Assembly: GCA_964577375.1 (NCBI GenBank)
Contig: CAZNYW010000005.1
Span: 39,807-103,806 of the forward strand
Length of the DNA: 64,000 nt
Source: DATKUC01 sp964577375
GTDB taxonomy: Bacteria > Spirochaetota > Spirochaetia > DSM-27196 > DATKUC01
Direction of reading: 5' to 3'
Shown here: piece after piece, positions 35,664 to 43,377 of the stretch
Layout: each line of letters starts with the position of its first letter
How positions within the stretch are numbered: the stretch's first letter is position 1
Program-made: the position numbers and the translations under genes
The notes under the pieces: model-generated
What the model was told of the DNA's origin: nothing
Seen by the model: the letters and a program-made list of their open reading frames with translations, nothing else
The model's database searches: none

Positions 35664-36623
35664 ATGCCGCTTTACATCACCGAGCAGGAGGTGGCCGAGC
35701 TCATCACTATGGAAGACGCCCTCAAGGCGATCGACAACGTCTTCCTTCTCGCAGGCACCGGCAGGGCATCGGTAGGCGTGCGGCAGCGCCCCCGTATCGA
35801 GCGTTCGATGATCCAGCTCATGGGCGGCGCAGCCGAGGGGGTTGGGCTGGGGCTCAAGGCCTATACGGTGACCCCTTCAGGGGTTCGATTCGTGGTGCTG
35901 CTTTTCGACGAGGAGAGCGGCGAGCTGCTCGCAAGCATCGAGGCCGATCACCTCGGCCGGATGCGAACTGGAGCGGCCAGCGGCGTGGCGACGAGATACA
36001 TGGCCCCGGAAAACGCAAAACGGCTGGGAGTAATCGGGAGCGGCTGGCAATCGGTGCCGCAGATCGAGGCGGTCTGCTCGGTCCGGGAGATCGAGGAGGT
36101 CCGCATCTTCAGCCCCAACAGAGATCACCGGGAGGCGGCGGCGGACGCTGCCGCGAAACGGGTGGACGCGGTAGTCCGCGCGACAGCAACGGTCGAAGAT
36201 GCCGTGGAGAACGCGGAGGTGGTTGTGACAATTACCACCTCGCGCGAACCGGTGCTGAGCGTGACCCACCTTCGTCCGGACTGCCACATCAACGCCGTTG
36301 GCAGCAATCGCATTGGCGCGGCCGAGCTCGACGAGTCGGTCTTTTCAGCAGCAAAGGCAGTGGCCGCGGACAGCATCGATCAGGCAAAACTGGAGGCGGG
36401 CGACCTGGCGCGGGCCGTCTCTGCGGGAGCGATGTCGTGGGACCGGGTGGTGGAGCTCGGCAGCATAGTGGCTGCCTCGCGGACTTCGGAAGGATGGCGG
36501 CGGCCCGAGAAGGGGCTGACGGTCTTTGAATCGCTCGGCGTCGGAACGGAGGATGTCGCTCTCGCCCGGACAGTGTACGAAAGGGCGAAATCTTCGGGGA
36601 CAGGGAGAAAATTCCCGGAATAA
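35664..36623 (+). CDS. Ornithine cyclodeaminase/mu-crystallin family protein
   Basis: A 319-residue NAD(P)-binding enzyme. The N-terminal dimer domain contains KAYTVTPSG and EADHLGRMRTGAASGVATRYMA, and the Rossmann motif is LGVIGSGWQSVPQIEAV (about residue 125). The family includes ornithine cyclodeaminase, alanine dehydrogenase, ketimine reductase and the staphylopine/SbnB types, so the substrate is open. The start follows AAGGAG at ideal spacing; the longer frame upstream is rejected. Confidence 0.87.
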   Translation: MPLYITEQEVAELITMEDALKAIDNVFLLAGTGRASVGVRQRPRIERSMIQLMGGAAEGVGLGLKAYTVTPSGVRFVVLLFDEESGELLASIEADHLGRMRTGAASGVATRYMAPENAKRLGVIGSGWQSVPQIEAVCSVREIEEVRIFSPNRDHREAAADAAAKRVDAVVRATATVEDAVENAEVVVTITTSREPVLSVTHLRPDCHINAVGSNRIGAAELDESVFSAAKAVAADSIDQAKLEAGDLARAVSAGAMSWDRVVELGSIVAASRTSEGWRRPEKGLTVFESLGVGTEDVALARTVYERAKSSGTGRKFPE

Positions 36624-36648
36624 CAGTCCGGCCGGCCCGTAGTATAAT
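36620..36648 (+). promoter_or_regulatory. Promoter of the quinone oxidoreductase gene
   Basis: ATAACA, 17 bases, then a perfect TATAAT. The -35 overlaps the stop codon of the preceding gene. The predicted leader is about 20 bases. Confidence 0.6.
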
Positions 36649-36672
36649 GAAAGAGATACAAGAGGTGACAGC

Positions 36673-37644
36673 ATGCATGCGATCCGCGTACACAAGACGG
36701 GAAATCCGGAGGTTCTGACCTATGAGCAGGTGCCGGACCCGACTCCCGGAAAGGGCCAGGCGCTCGTCAGGCTTCAGGCTATCGGAGTCAACTTCATCGA
36801 CATCTACTACCGAACCGGTGTCTATCCGAAGGATCTGCCCTTCATTCCCGGCGAAGAGGGGGCCGGAACCGTGGAAGCGGTCGGCGAGGGCGTCACCTCG
36901 GTTCGCTCGGGCGATCGTGTAGCCTACACCAGCGTCGCCGGTTCCTACGCGGAACGGGCAATCGCGCCTGCCGATCGGCTGGTAAGGCTGCCGGAAAACG
37001 TCGGGTTCAACGAGGGCGCAGCCATCATGCTGCAGGGCATAACTGCGCAGTATCTTGCGACATCGACCTATCCGATAAGGAGGGACGACCGGGTGCTGAT
37101 TCACGCCGCAGCCGGCGGGGTGGGCCTGCTTCTGGTGCAGTTTGCGAAGCTCAGGGGCGCGACGGTCATAGGCACCGTTTCGACCGAAGAAAAGGCGTCC
37201 CTCGCATCGGCGGCGGGAGCCGATCATACCATCCTCTACACACAGACCGATTTCGCCGACGAGGTCAAGAGAATAACCGGTGGACGGGGAGTCCATGCTG
37301 TCTACGACTCGGTCGGCAAGGATACCTTCGACCGCAGCCTGACCTGCCTCGCGCCCCGCGGCTGCATGGTCTCTTTCGGTCAGTCGAGCGGCAAGGTGGG
37401 ACCCTTCGACATCTACCGCCTCAGCGCTGGAGGCTCGCTCTTCCTTACCCGCCCGACGATCGGACACTACATTGCGACGCGCGAAGAGCTCGAAGCACGT
37501 GCCGGCGAGGTGCTTGATCTGGTTTCCACCGGCAGACTCTCGCTCCGGATCGGTCAGATTCTGCCGCTCGAAGAGGCCGCAAAGGCCCACTCGCTTCTCG
37601 CCTCGCGAAAAACTGCCGGAAAAGTGCTGCTGGTGCCGGCATAG
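36673..37644 (+). CDS. qor: NADPH:quinone oxidoreductase (zinc-free MDR family)
   Basis: A 323-residue medium-chain reductase. It has the quinone-reductase signature GVNFIDIYYRTGVYP, the NADPH motif HAAAGGVGLLLVQFAKLRGATVIGT and the pattern YDSVGKDTFDRSL. It lacks the zinc cysteines of alcohol dehydrogenases. It likely reduces quinones or enones with NADPH. The start follows AGAGGTGACAGC. A short gap separates it from the LysM gene downstream, so it may be monocistronic. Confidence 0.92.
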   Translation: MHAIRVHKTGNPEVLTYEQVPDPTPGKGQALVRLQAIGVNFIDIYYRTGVYPKDLPFIPGEEGAGTVEAVGEGVTSVRSGDRVAYTSVAGSYAERAIAPADRLVRLPENVGFNEGAAIMLQGITAQYLATSTYPIRRDDRVLIHAAAGGVGLLLVQFAKLRGATVIGTVSTEEKASLASAAGADHTILYTQTDFADEVKRITGGRGVHAVYDSVGKDTFDRSLTCLAPRGCMVSFGQSSGKVGPFDIYRLSAGGSLFLTRPTIGHYIATREELEARAGEVLDLVSTGRLSLRIGQILPLEEAAKAHSLLASRKTAGKVLLVPA

Positions 37645-37737
37645 CAACAGATTCGCGGGCAATTTGTCTGCTGCCGGGCTTCCCGGTGTGCAGTTTTGAC
37701 CTTCGTGGACCGATATTTGAAGGGAGGTGGAGGCCAT

Positions 37738-38775
37738 ATGATAGGAATTCGGCTGGCGAATAATACCTTTTTCCCGGTTCTCGACGAAAACGGTCACATC
37801 CGTACCGAGGGCAGAGCTGCGCGCAAGCGCCTGGTTCTCACCACGGTTGCCGACAACCAGGAAACCGTGCAGATCGACCTCTACCGCGGCGATTCCAAGA
37901 ACATCATCGACGACACCTATCTCGCCAGCCTCACGGTGGAGAACATCCGGTCAGCCGGTGCGGGCGAGCCCGACATCGAGCTGGTAATGGGCACCGACGA
38001 GGACGGGCAGCTCCAGGCCCGTGCAATGGACCGGGCAGGCGGTTCGGAAAACAGCCTGTCCGTCAGCCTCCAGGCGCTTCCTGAGAGCGAGACCTACGAG
38101 ACTCCCGATTTCTCGATCGGAGACGATTTTGCCACGCCGGAAAGCCTTGGCGAATACCAGTGGAACGAAGAGGCGGGTGAGGCCGGCGAGCTCAACAACG
38201 CCGACGAACCGGCGGCGGCCGAGGAAAAACCGGAGCAGAAGAGCGAGCAGATCCGATCGAGCTACGAGGAGCCCGAACGACGTCGGCCGATCGGCATCTT
38301 CATACTCCTTGCCGTTGGAGTGATCGCGATTGCGGTTCTCGCCTACTTTCTGCTGCGCGAAAAACCCGGCGCATCAAACAAGGCGATTTCGAGCGGAATC
38401 ACCAAACCCGCGCAGGCGATTCCCGCAGCGCCGGCCCCGACACCGGAAGCTCCTTCAGCCCCGGCTACCTCGAAACCGGTCACACCGGACAAGGGTGCAA
38501 CCGGATCCGCAGCCCCCGTGGCCACCCCGCCGGCCCCGGCGTCGACGCCGTCCGCCAACCCGCAGGTGCTTTCCCGGACGAAGGACGGCGTGTGGTACCG
38601 GATTGCGTTCGGAGACACGCTGTGGGATCTCGCATACTCGTTCTACAACAATCCCCGGCAATTCGACCGGATCGCGAAGAAAAACAACATTGCCAACCCA
38701 AACAGGATCTACGGCGGAAATCGCATCTTCATTCCGCTCGATCGGAACGCGCAGAACAGCCCCCCGGGAAAGTAG
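37738..38775 (+). CDS. Membrane protein with Hsp70 substrate-binding-like domain and C-terminal LysM
   Basis: A 345-residue protein. Residues about 20-120 closely resemble the DnaK peptide-binding beta-sandwich: RLVLTTVADNQETVQIDLY compares with the local DnaK VFSTAADNQTSVTVHVL, and the later PDIEL/DEDGQLQARAMD compares with PQIEV/DANGIVHVAAKD. An acidic linker leads to one transmembrane helix (IGIFILLAVGVIAIAVLAYF, about 184-203), then a Pro/Ala-rich stretch and a LysM module (WYRIAFGDTLWDLAYSFYNNPRQF). It would link a cytoplasmic peptide-binding head to the cell wall. The start follows GGGAGGTGGAGG. Confidence 0.8.
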   Translation: MIGIRLANNTFFPVLDENGHIRTEGRAARKRLVLTTVADNQETVQIDLYRGDSKNIIDDTYLASLTVENIRSAGAGEPDIELVMGTDEDGQLQARAMDRAGGSENSLSVSLQALPESETYETPDFSIGDDFATPESLGEYQWNEEAGEAGELNNADEPAAAEEKPEQKSEQIRSSYEEPERRRPIGIFILLAVGVIAIAVLAYFLLREKPGASNKAISSGITKPAQAIPAAPAPTPEAPSAPATSKPVTPDKGATGSAAPVATPPAPASTPSANPQVLSRTKDGVWYRIAFGDTLWDLAYSFYNNPRQFDRIAKKNNIANPNRIYGGNRIFIPLDRNAQNSPPGK

Positions 38776-38780
38776 CCGCA

Positions 38781-39134
38781 ATGAAGTTTTCTCTTCTCAA
38801 CCGGTACTTCCTCGACCAGGAGGAGGACCGGGTCACCTGGATCCGCATCTTCGACGATGAGAAGAAGATGCTCGCCGGCCGCGGTGTCTATCGGGACGAC
38901 GTCCTCATTCTGCTCGCGCCCGGCGAAGTCCACGACATCCGGGATCTCGACGGCGTCCGAAGCGAGCTGGACATGGCCGGTTTGCCTGCCTGGGACAAGA
39001 CCCGATACCTGATTCACATGGGCAGCGAGAGACAGAACTACTCGGTTGACGAGGCGATCCGGTGCGATACCGGCGAACGGGTCACAGGCGATGAGCTCGC
39101 CGCGCTGGTGGAGCGCATCCAGCAGGTTTTCTGA
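38781..39134 (+). CDS. Conserved hypothetical protein downstream of the LysM gene
   Basis: A 117-residue soluble protein starting five bases after the LysM protein's stop, so almost certainly in the same operon and functionally linked. It has no recognised domain; segments include RVTWIRIFDDEKKMLAGRGVYRDDV and DEAIRCDTGERVTGDELAALVERI. The reading frame is open further upstream, but that part lies within the LysM gene. No ribosome-binding site is visible beyond the coupled stop. Confidence 0.7.
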   Translation: MKFSLLNRYFLDQEEDRVTWIRIFDDEKKMLAGRGVYRDDVLILLAPGEVHDIRDLDGVRSELDMAGLPAWDKTRYLIHMGSERQNYSVDEAIRCDTGERVTGDELAALVERIQQVF

Positions 39135-39151
39135 TTACTGCGACGCGATTA

Positions 39152-39180
39152 TTGACATACCGACGGAAATAGGCAAAAAT
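39152..39180 (+). promoter_or_regulatory. Candidate promoter of hppA
   Basis: A perfect TTGACA, 17 bases, then AAAAAT. The predicted leader is about 130 bases; no terminator or clear switch is seen in it. Confidence 0.5.
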
Positions 39181-39318
39181 ACCCGTCAAACAATGGGTAA
39201 AGCTTCACGCGACTGACACACGCGATGGTAGCGTTTCGCGCTGGTGTATCAATGCCGGAAACGCGGCTCAAATTGTGTCGCAATTTCAACAGACATTGCC
39301 CGCTGACGGAGGTGTACA

Positions 39319-41628
39319 ATGATGCGCGGCAGGAAAATGGGCATCCTCCTGGTATTGCTCATGTTGGTACCGTTTGTCCCGCTCTTCGCACAGAGCGCCG
39401 GCACGCAGAACGCTGCCGGAACGGTCGATCTAATGTGGCTCGCGTGGGTTGGTTCCCTCGCGGCGCTCGGCTTTGCTCTCATCCTTGGATTCTACGTCCT
39501 CAAGAAAGATCCGGGAAGTGAGACGACCCGGGAGCTCAGCCAGCACATTCAGTCTGGTGCACTTGCGTACATCAAGCAGCAGTACAAGGTCGTCGCGATC
39601 TTCTTCGCCGTCCTCTTTGTGCTGTTCCTGTTCCTTGCGTACGCGCTGCATCTGATCTCGCCTTTTGTTCCGTTCGCCTTCCTCACCGGCGGTTTCTTCT
39701 CCGGGCTCTCCGGCTTCATCGGCATGTCCATTGCAACGCGCGCAAACGCCCGGACCACATGGGCTTCGAAGACCTCACTGAACTCGGGCCTCCGGGTAGC
39801 ATTCGCTTCCGGCACCGTCATGGGTATGACCGTTGTCGGACTCGGAATACTGGACCTCTCGATCTGGTGGACCATCCTGAGCGCTTTCAAGCTCCCGAAC
39901 GAAGAGATTCCGCCGATCATGATCACGTTCGGTATGGGTGCCTCGACGATGGCGCTGTTCGCCCGTCTCGGCGGCGGTATCTTCACCAAGGCCGCGGATG
40001 TCGGTGCCGACCTGGTCGGCAAAGTCGAGATCGGACTTCCGGAGGATGATGCCCGCAACCCGGCCACCATCGCCGACAACGTTGGTGACAACGTCGGTGA
40101 CGTGGCAGGTATGGGTGCCGACCTCTACGAGTCCTACGTCGGCTCGGTAGTCGCGACCATGGCCCTCGGAAGCGTTGCAGCCATGCAGCTGCCTTCGATA
40201 AGCGCGCTGCAGTTCATTCAGATCCCCGTTGTGATCGCCGCCGTCGGCATTCTCTCCTCGATCATTGGAACATTCATCGTACGGGCGAAGGAAAATGCAA
40301 CGCAGAAGGTGCTCCTCGGCGCCCTCCGGCGCGGGATCTACCTCTCCACCGGCCTGATCATCGTCCTGTCCCTTCTGCTGGTGCTCTTTACCGTCGGCCC
40401 GGATTTCCTCGGGATCTGGGGGGCGCTGATTGCCGGTCTCATCGCAGGTAACATCATCGGGTTTTTCACCGAGTATTACACGTCGGACAACTACAAGCCC
40501 ACCAAAGAGCTGGCGGGTGAGTCGCAGACCGGTCCGGCGACTATCATCATCGGCGGACTCTCGCTCGGTATGCTCTCGACGCTGATACCGGTACTTACTG
40601 TTGGGGTTGCGATCCTGGTTGCCTTCGGCCTGTCCGGCGGGTTTGTCCATCCGGAGGTCGGGCTCTACGGTATCGGCCTTTCGGCTGTCGGTATGCTTTC
40701 GACCCTCGGCATCACCCTTGCAACCGACGCTTACGGCCCGGTTGCCGACAATGCCGGCGGCATTGCGCAAATGGCGAGCCTCGAGCCGATTGTCCGCGAG
40801 CGAACGGACGCTCTGGATGCGCTGGGAAATACGACGGCTGCTACCGGAAAGGGATTCGCAATCGGTTCCGCCGCCCTCACCGCACTGGCGCTCCTCGCCG
40901 AGTACTCGAACAAGGTCGGCGACGCCATCGGCACGCTCTTCCACACAACATCGAACGGCCCGAGCGCCTTCGAGCAGTTCGAGGCGGGGCTGATGCACGT
41001 GGTCCGTGACGCATCCGGAGTCTTCCAGAGCGTCACACTCAACGTCGACCTGCTTGATCCGAGAATCCTGGTCGGCCTCTTCTTCGGAGCGGTACTGCCC
41101 TTCGTCTTCGCATCGCTTTCGATGCGTGCCGTCGGACGCGCGGCCGGTTCCATGGTCAACGAGGTGCGCCGGCAGATCCGTGAAAAACCGGGTATCATGG
41201 CGGGGACCGATAAGCCCGACTACGCCGCCTGCGTCGCTATCTCCACAAAGGGAGCTCAGCGGGAAATGGTAGTTCCGACGATTGTAGCCGTCGGCGCGCC
41301 GCTTCTGGTTGGCATCCTCCTCGGGCCCTTCGCCGTAATAGCGCTGCTCGCCGGAAGTCTCGGCGCAGGCTTCGTCCTGGCGGTCATGATGGCAAATTCG
41401 GGCGGTGCGTGGGACAACGCGAAGAAGCACATCGAAAACGGCAACTACGGCGGCAAGGGCTCGGACAACCACAAGGCCTCCGTCGTGGGTGACACAGTCG
41501 GCGATCCCTTCAAGGATACCTCCGGTCCGTCGCTCAACATTCTTCTGAAACTGATGTCGATGGTATCGATCGTCTTTGTGCAGGTGGTCATCGTGCTGCA
41601 CAACCTTCTCATCAAGCTTTTCATCTGA
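39319..41628 (+). CDS. hppA: Membrane-bound ion-translocating pyrophosphatase
   Basis: A 769-residue integral membrane enzyme coupling PPi hydrolysis to H+ or Na+ pumping, with about 16 helices. The substrate loops are DVGADLVGKVE...DDARNPATIADNVGDNVGD, DAYGPVADNAGG and a third near the C-terminus (DNHKASVVGDTVGDPFKDTSGPS). GNTTAATGKG has alanine where K+-independent enzymes have lysine, pointing to the K+-dependent subfamily. The N-terminus looks like a signal or extra helix. The start follows GGAGGTGTACA. A terminator closes the gene. Confidence 0.97.
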   Translation: MMRGRKMGILLVLLMLVPFVPLFAQSAGTQNAAGTVDLMWLAWVGSLAALGFALILGFYVLKKDPGSETTRELSQHIQSGALAYIKQQYKVVAIFFAVLFVLFLFLAYALHLISPFVPFAFLTGGFFSGLSGFIGMSIATRANARTTWASKTSLNSGLRVAFASGTVMGMTVVGLGILDLSIWWTILSAFKLPNEEIPPIMITFGMGASTMALFARLGGGIFTKAADVGADLVGKVEIGLPEDDARNPATIADNVGDNVGDVAGMGADLYESYVGSVVATMALGSVAAMQLPSISALQFIQIPVVIAAVGILSSIIGTFIVRAKENATQKVLLGALRRGIYLSTGLIIVLSLLLVLFTVGPDFLGIWGALIAGLIAGNIIGFFTEYYTSDNYKPTKELAGESQTGPATIIIGGLSLGMLSTLIPVLTVGVAILVAFGLSGGFVHPEVGLYGIGLSAVGMLSTLGITLATDAYGPVADNAGGIAQMASLEPIVRERTDALDALGNTTAATGKGFAIGSAALTALALLAEYSNKVGDAIGTLFHTTSNGPSAFEQFEAGLMHVVRDASGVFQSVTLNVDLLDPRILVGLFFGAVLPFVFASLSMRAVGRAAGSMVNEVRRQIREKPGIMAGTDKPDYAACVAISTKGAQREMVVPTIVAVGAPLLVGILLGPFAVIALLAGSLGAGFVLAVMMANSGGAWDNAKKHIENGNYGGKGSDNHKASVVGDTVGDPFKDTSGPSLNILLKLMSMVSIVFVQVVIVLHNLLIKLFI

Positions 41629-41651
41629 CGATCCATCGAAATCACCAGATT

Positions 41652-41681
41652 GCCGCCTGCTCTCGCAGGCGGCTTTTTTTT
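41652..41681 (+). terminator. Intrinsic terminator after hppA
   Basis: GCCGCCTGC, a TCTC loop and GCAGGCGGC, followed by eight T. Confidence 0.93.
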
Positions 41682-41760
41682 GGCGGACGAGGCTTCCCGC
41701 CCCTTCGCAGGCGGATCGCAGCCGCGGGAGTGCGGGACGGTGACGCGTGCCGGATGGTAT

Positions 41761-41769
41761 TGGTATACT
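41761..41769 (+). promoter_or_regulatory. Extended -10 promoter of yidD
   Basis: TGG-TATACT matches the extended -10 (TGnTATAAT). The -35 is poor. The predicted start is about five bases before the ATG. Confidence 0.45.
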
Positions 41770-41780
41770 TGTTACACACC

Positions 41781-42083
41781 ATGGGGACCAGTGAAGTCAA
41801 ACGCCTTTTCAGAATCACGATGACCCTCCCGATCACCCTCTATCAGAAGGTCATCTCGCCGGCGCTTCCCAGCTCCTGCATCTATTCGCCCACCTGTTCG
41901 ATCTACGCCCGGGAATCCATCCTTCGGCATGGTCTCTTGAAGGGGCTCCTTCTCGGGATTACGCGGGTATTGCGCTGCGCCGGAGGGCTCTATACCGGCG
42001 GTGAGGACCCTGTGCCGGACAAGTTCAGCTTTCGCCATATCGGCCGGCAGTACAGGAAATTCTGGAGGCGACGTGCGGCGTGA
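41781..42083 (+). CDS. yidD: Membrane protein insertion efficiency factor YidD
   Basis: A 100-residue protein of the YidD family, which assists YidC/Oxa1-type membrane insertion. The signature LYQKVISPALPSSCIYSPTCSIYARESILRHGLLKGL with its cysteine pair is clear. The ATG at 41781 is chosen; an internal ATG at 41820 would give a shorter form. yidC, rnpA and rpmH, the usual neighbours, are absent here. It overlaps the next gene by 11 bases. Confidence 0.9.
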   Translation: MGTSEVKRLFRITMTLPITLYQKVISPALPSSCIYSPTCSIYARESILRHGLLKGLLLGITRVLRCAGGLYTGGEDPVPDKFSFRHIGRQYRKFWRRRAA

Positions 42084-42492
42084 ACAGGGCAACGACAATT
42101 CATTTCTGGCCCGCGTGATACGTGATCTCGATGCAATTCCGGACCTGAGATCCGGGAAGGAGTCGATAGACCGGGAGACTCGCGACCTCTTTCGCGCATG
42201 CTGTATGAGCTATATTCGTACCACCTTCGGCGATTTTCAGGCGGGGGCCGATGCGCTCCGCAATGCAGGTATCGACTACCAGCGGGGCGCGCGAGTTCAC
42301 CGGAACGACAACTCCACCTACTCGCTCACGGTGCACTTCACAGGCGGAACCGCAGAGATACCGGACTTGGAGCAATACTTCACCGACGACAACGGCATCT
42401 ACAACGGCAAGGGCTACTATGATTCGCAGACGGTCGAGAAGTTCGAGAAGACCGTATTCCAGCTCCTGAACGAGATCCTCGGCAGACGGTGA
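42073..42492 (+). CDS. Hypothetical protein coupled to yidD
   Basis: A 139-residue soluble protein beginning with a GTG inside the end of yidD; CTGGAGG lies five bases upstream. It has no recognised family; segments include FLARVIRDLDAIPDLRSGKESIDRETRDLFRAC and FTDDNGIYNGKGYYDSQTVEKFEKTVFQLLNEIL. The overlap indicates translation coupled to yidD. Confidence 0.65.
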   Translation: MRREQGNDNSFLARVIRDLDAIPDLRSGKESIDRETRDLFRACCMSYIRTTFGDFQAGADALRNAGIDYQRGARVHRNDNSTYSLTVHFTGGTAEIPDLEQYFTDDNGIYNGKGYYDSQTVEKFEKTVFQLLNEILGRR

Positions 42493-42512
42493 GCGTTCGA
42501 GACCAGGATGTG

Positions 42513-42531
42513 AGCCGCTCCTGAAGCGGCT
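42513..42531. other. Hairpin between the yidD unit and nagB
   Basis: AGCCGCT, a CCTGA loop and AGCGGCT, a perfect seven-pair stem without a T run. It may mark the end of the yidD transcript or belong to nagB control. Confidence 0.35.
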
Positions 42532-42537
42532 GCTCCA

Positions 42538-42566
42538 TTGACCCGCCGCGCGGCGGGATTTAGACT
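42538..42566 (+). promoter_or_regulatory. nagB promoter with a palindrome in the spacer
   Basis: TTGACC, 17 bases, TAGACT, eight bases, ATG. The perfect 16-bp palindrome CCCGCCGCGCGGCGGG (42542-42557) overlaps the -35 end and fills most of the spacer, an ideal repressor site. Confidence 0.55.
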
Positions 42567-42574
42567 GGACTGCT

Positions 42575-43324
42575 ATGGACATCACAATCGCACACTCGTC
42601 CGAACAGATGGCTTCGGCCGCGGCAGCCAAAGCCGCATCGGTTCTCAAGGAGACCCTTCAAAGATCGGGCAGGGCTGTCGTCGTAGCCGCCACCGGCATG
42701 AGTCAGGTGGGGATGCTCGAGCAGCTGACCTCGGACCCCGGCATCGACTGGCCCTCGGTGGAGCTCTTCCACCTCGACGAGTACATCGGCCTTCCCGAGA
42801 CGCATCCGGCGAGCTTCCGCCGCTACCTTCGCGAGCGCTTTGTCGACCGGGTTCCCGGTCTGCACGATTTTCACGCCATCAACGGCGAGGCGGACGATCC
42901 CCACGCGGAGTGTCTCCGTCTCGGCGAGCTCATCCGATCACGAACAGTCGATCTCTGCCTCGTAGGCATCGGAGAGAACGGTCACCTGGCTTTCAATGAT
43001 CCGCCTGCCGATTTCACCACTCAGGACCCCTACCTGGTCGTGCAGCTCGACGAGCGCTGCCGCAGGCAGCAGATGGGCGAAGGCTGGTTCGGGTTGCTCG
43101 ATGAGGTGCCGCTGCGCGCCATCTCGATGTCGGTGCGCCAGATTCTTGCGGCAAAGGTGATAGTCGCGACCATACCCGACCGGCGCAAGGCGGAAGCGGT
43201 GAAGGCCGCAATCGAGGGGGTGGTTACCCCGACCTGCCCTGCCTCCGTCCTTCAGGAACACGGAAGCTGCTTCACCTATCTGGACTCCGATTCGGCTTCT
43301 CTCCTCTCGGCGCGCATCCGATAG
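42575..43324 (+). CDS. nagB: Glucosamine-6-phosphate deaminase/6-phosphogluconolactonase family
   Basis: A 249-residue sugar-phosphate isomerase fold. VELFHLDEYIGLPETHPASFRRYL and LVGIGENGHLAFNDPPADF are NagB signatures, including the catalytic Asp and His region. It likely converts glucosamine-6-phosphate to fructose-6-phosphate and ammonia. No nagA or PTS gene is adjacent. There is no ribosome-binding site, and the -10 ends eight bases before the ATG, so a leaderless mRNA is predicted. Confidence 0.88.
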   Translation: MDITIAHSSEQMASAAAAKAASVLKETLQRSGRAVVVAATGMSQVGMLEQLTSDPGIDWPSVELFHLDEYIGLPETHPASFRRYLRERFVDRVPGLHDFHAINGEADDPHAECLRLGELIRSRTVDLCLVGIGENGHLAFNDPPADFTTQDPYLVVQLDERCRRQQMGEGWFGLLDEVPLRAISMSVRQILAAKVIVATIPDRRKAEAVKAAIEGVVTPTCPASVLQEHGSCFTYLDSDSASLLSARIR

Positions 43325-43343
43325 CCTGAGACCCAATATGTTG

Positions 43344-43372
43344 TAGACAGCGTTCTGAGGGTGACCTAAAAT
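43344..43372 (+). promoter_or_regulatory. Promoter of the spermidine-synthase-like gene
   Basis: TAGACA, 17 bases, TAAAAT, then five bases to the ATG, placing the transcript start at the start codon. Confidence 0.55.
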
Positions 43373-43377
43373 ATCTC

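Noticed and set aside
39775..41601. 608-codon minus-strand frame opposite hppA
   Set aside because: Composition artefact of the opposite strand; highly charged with no family features.
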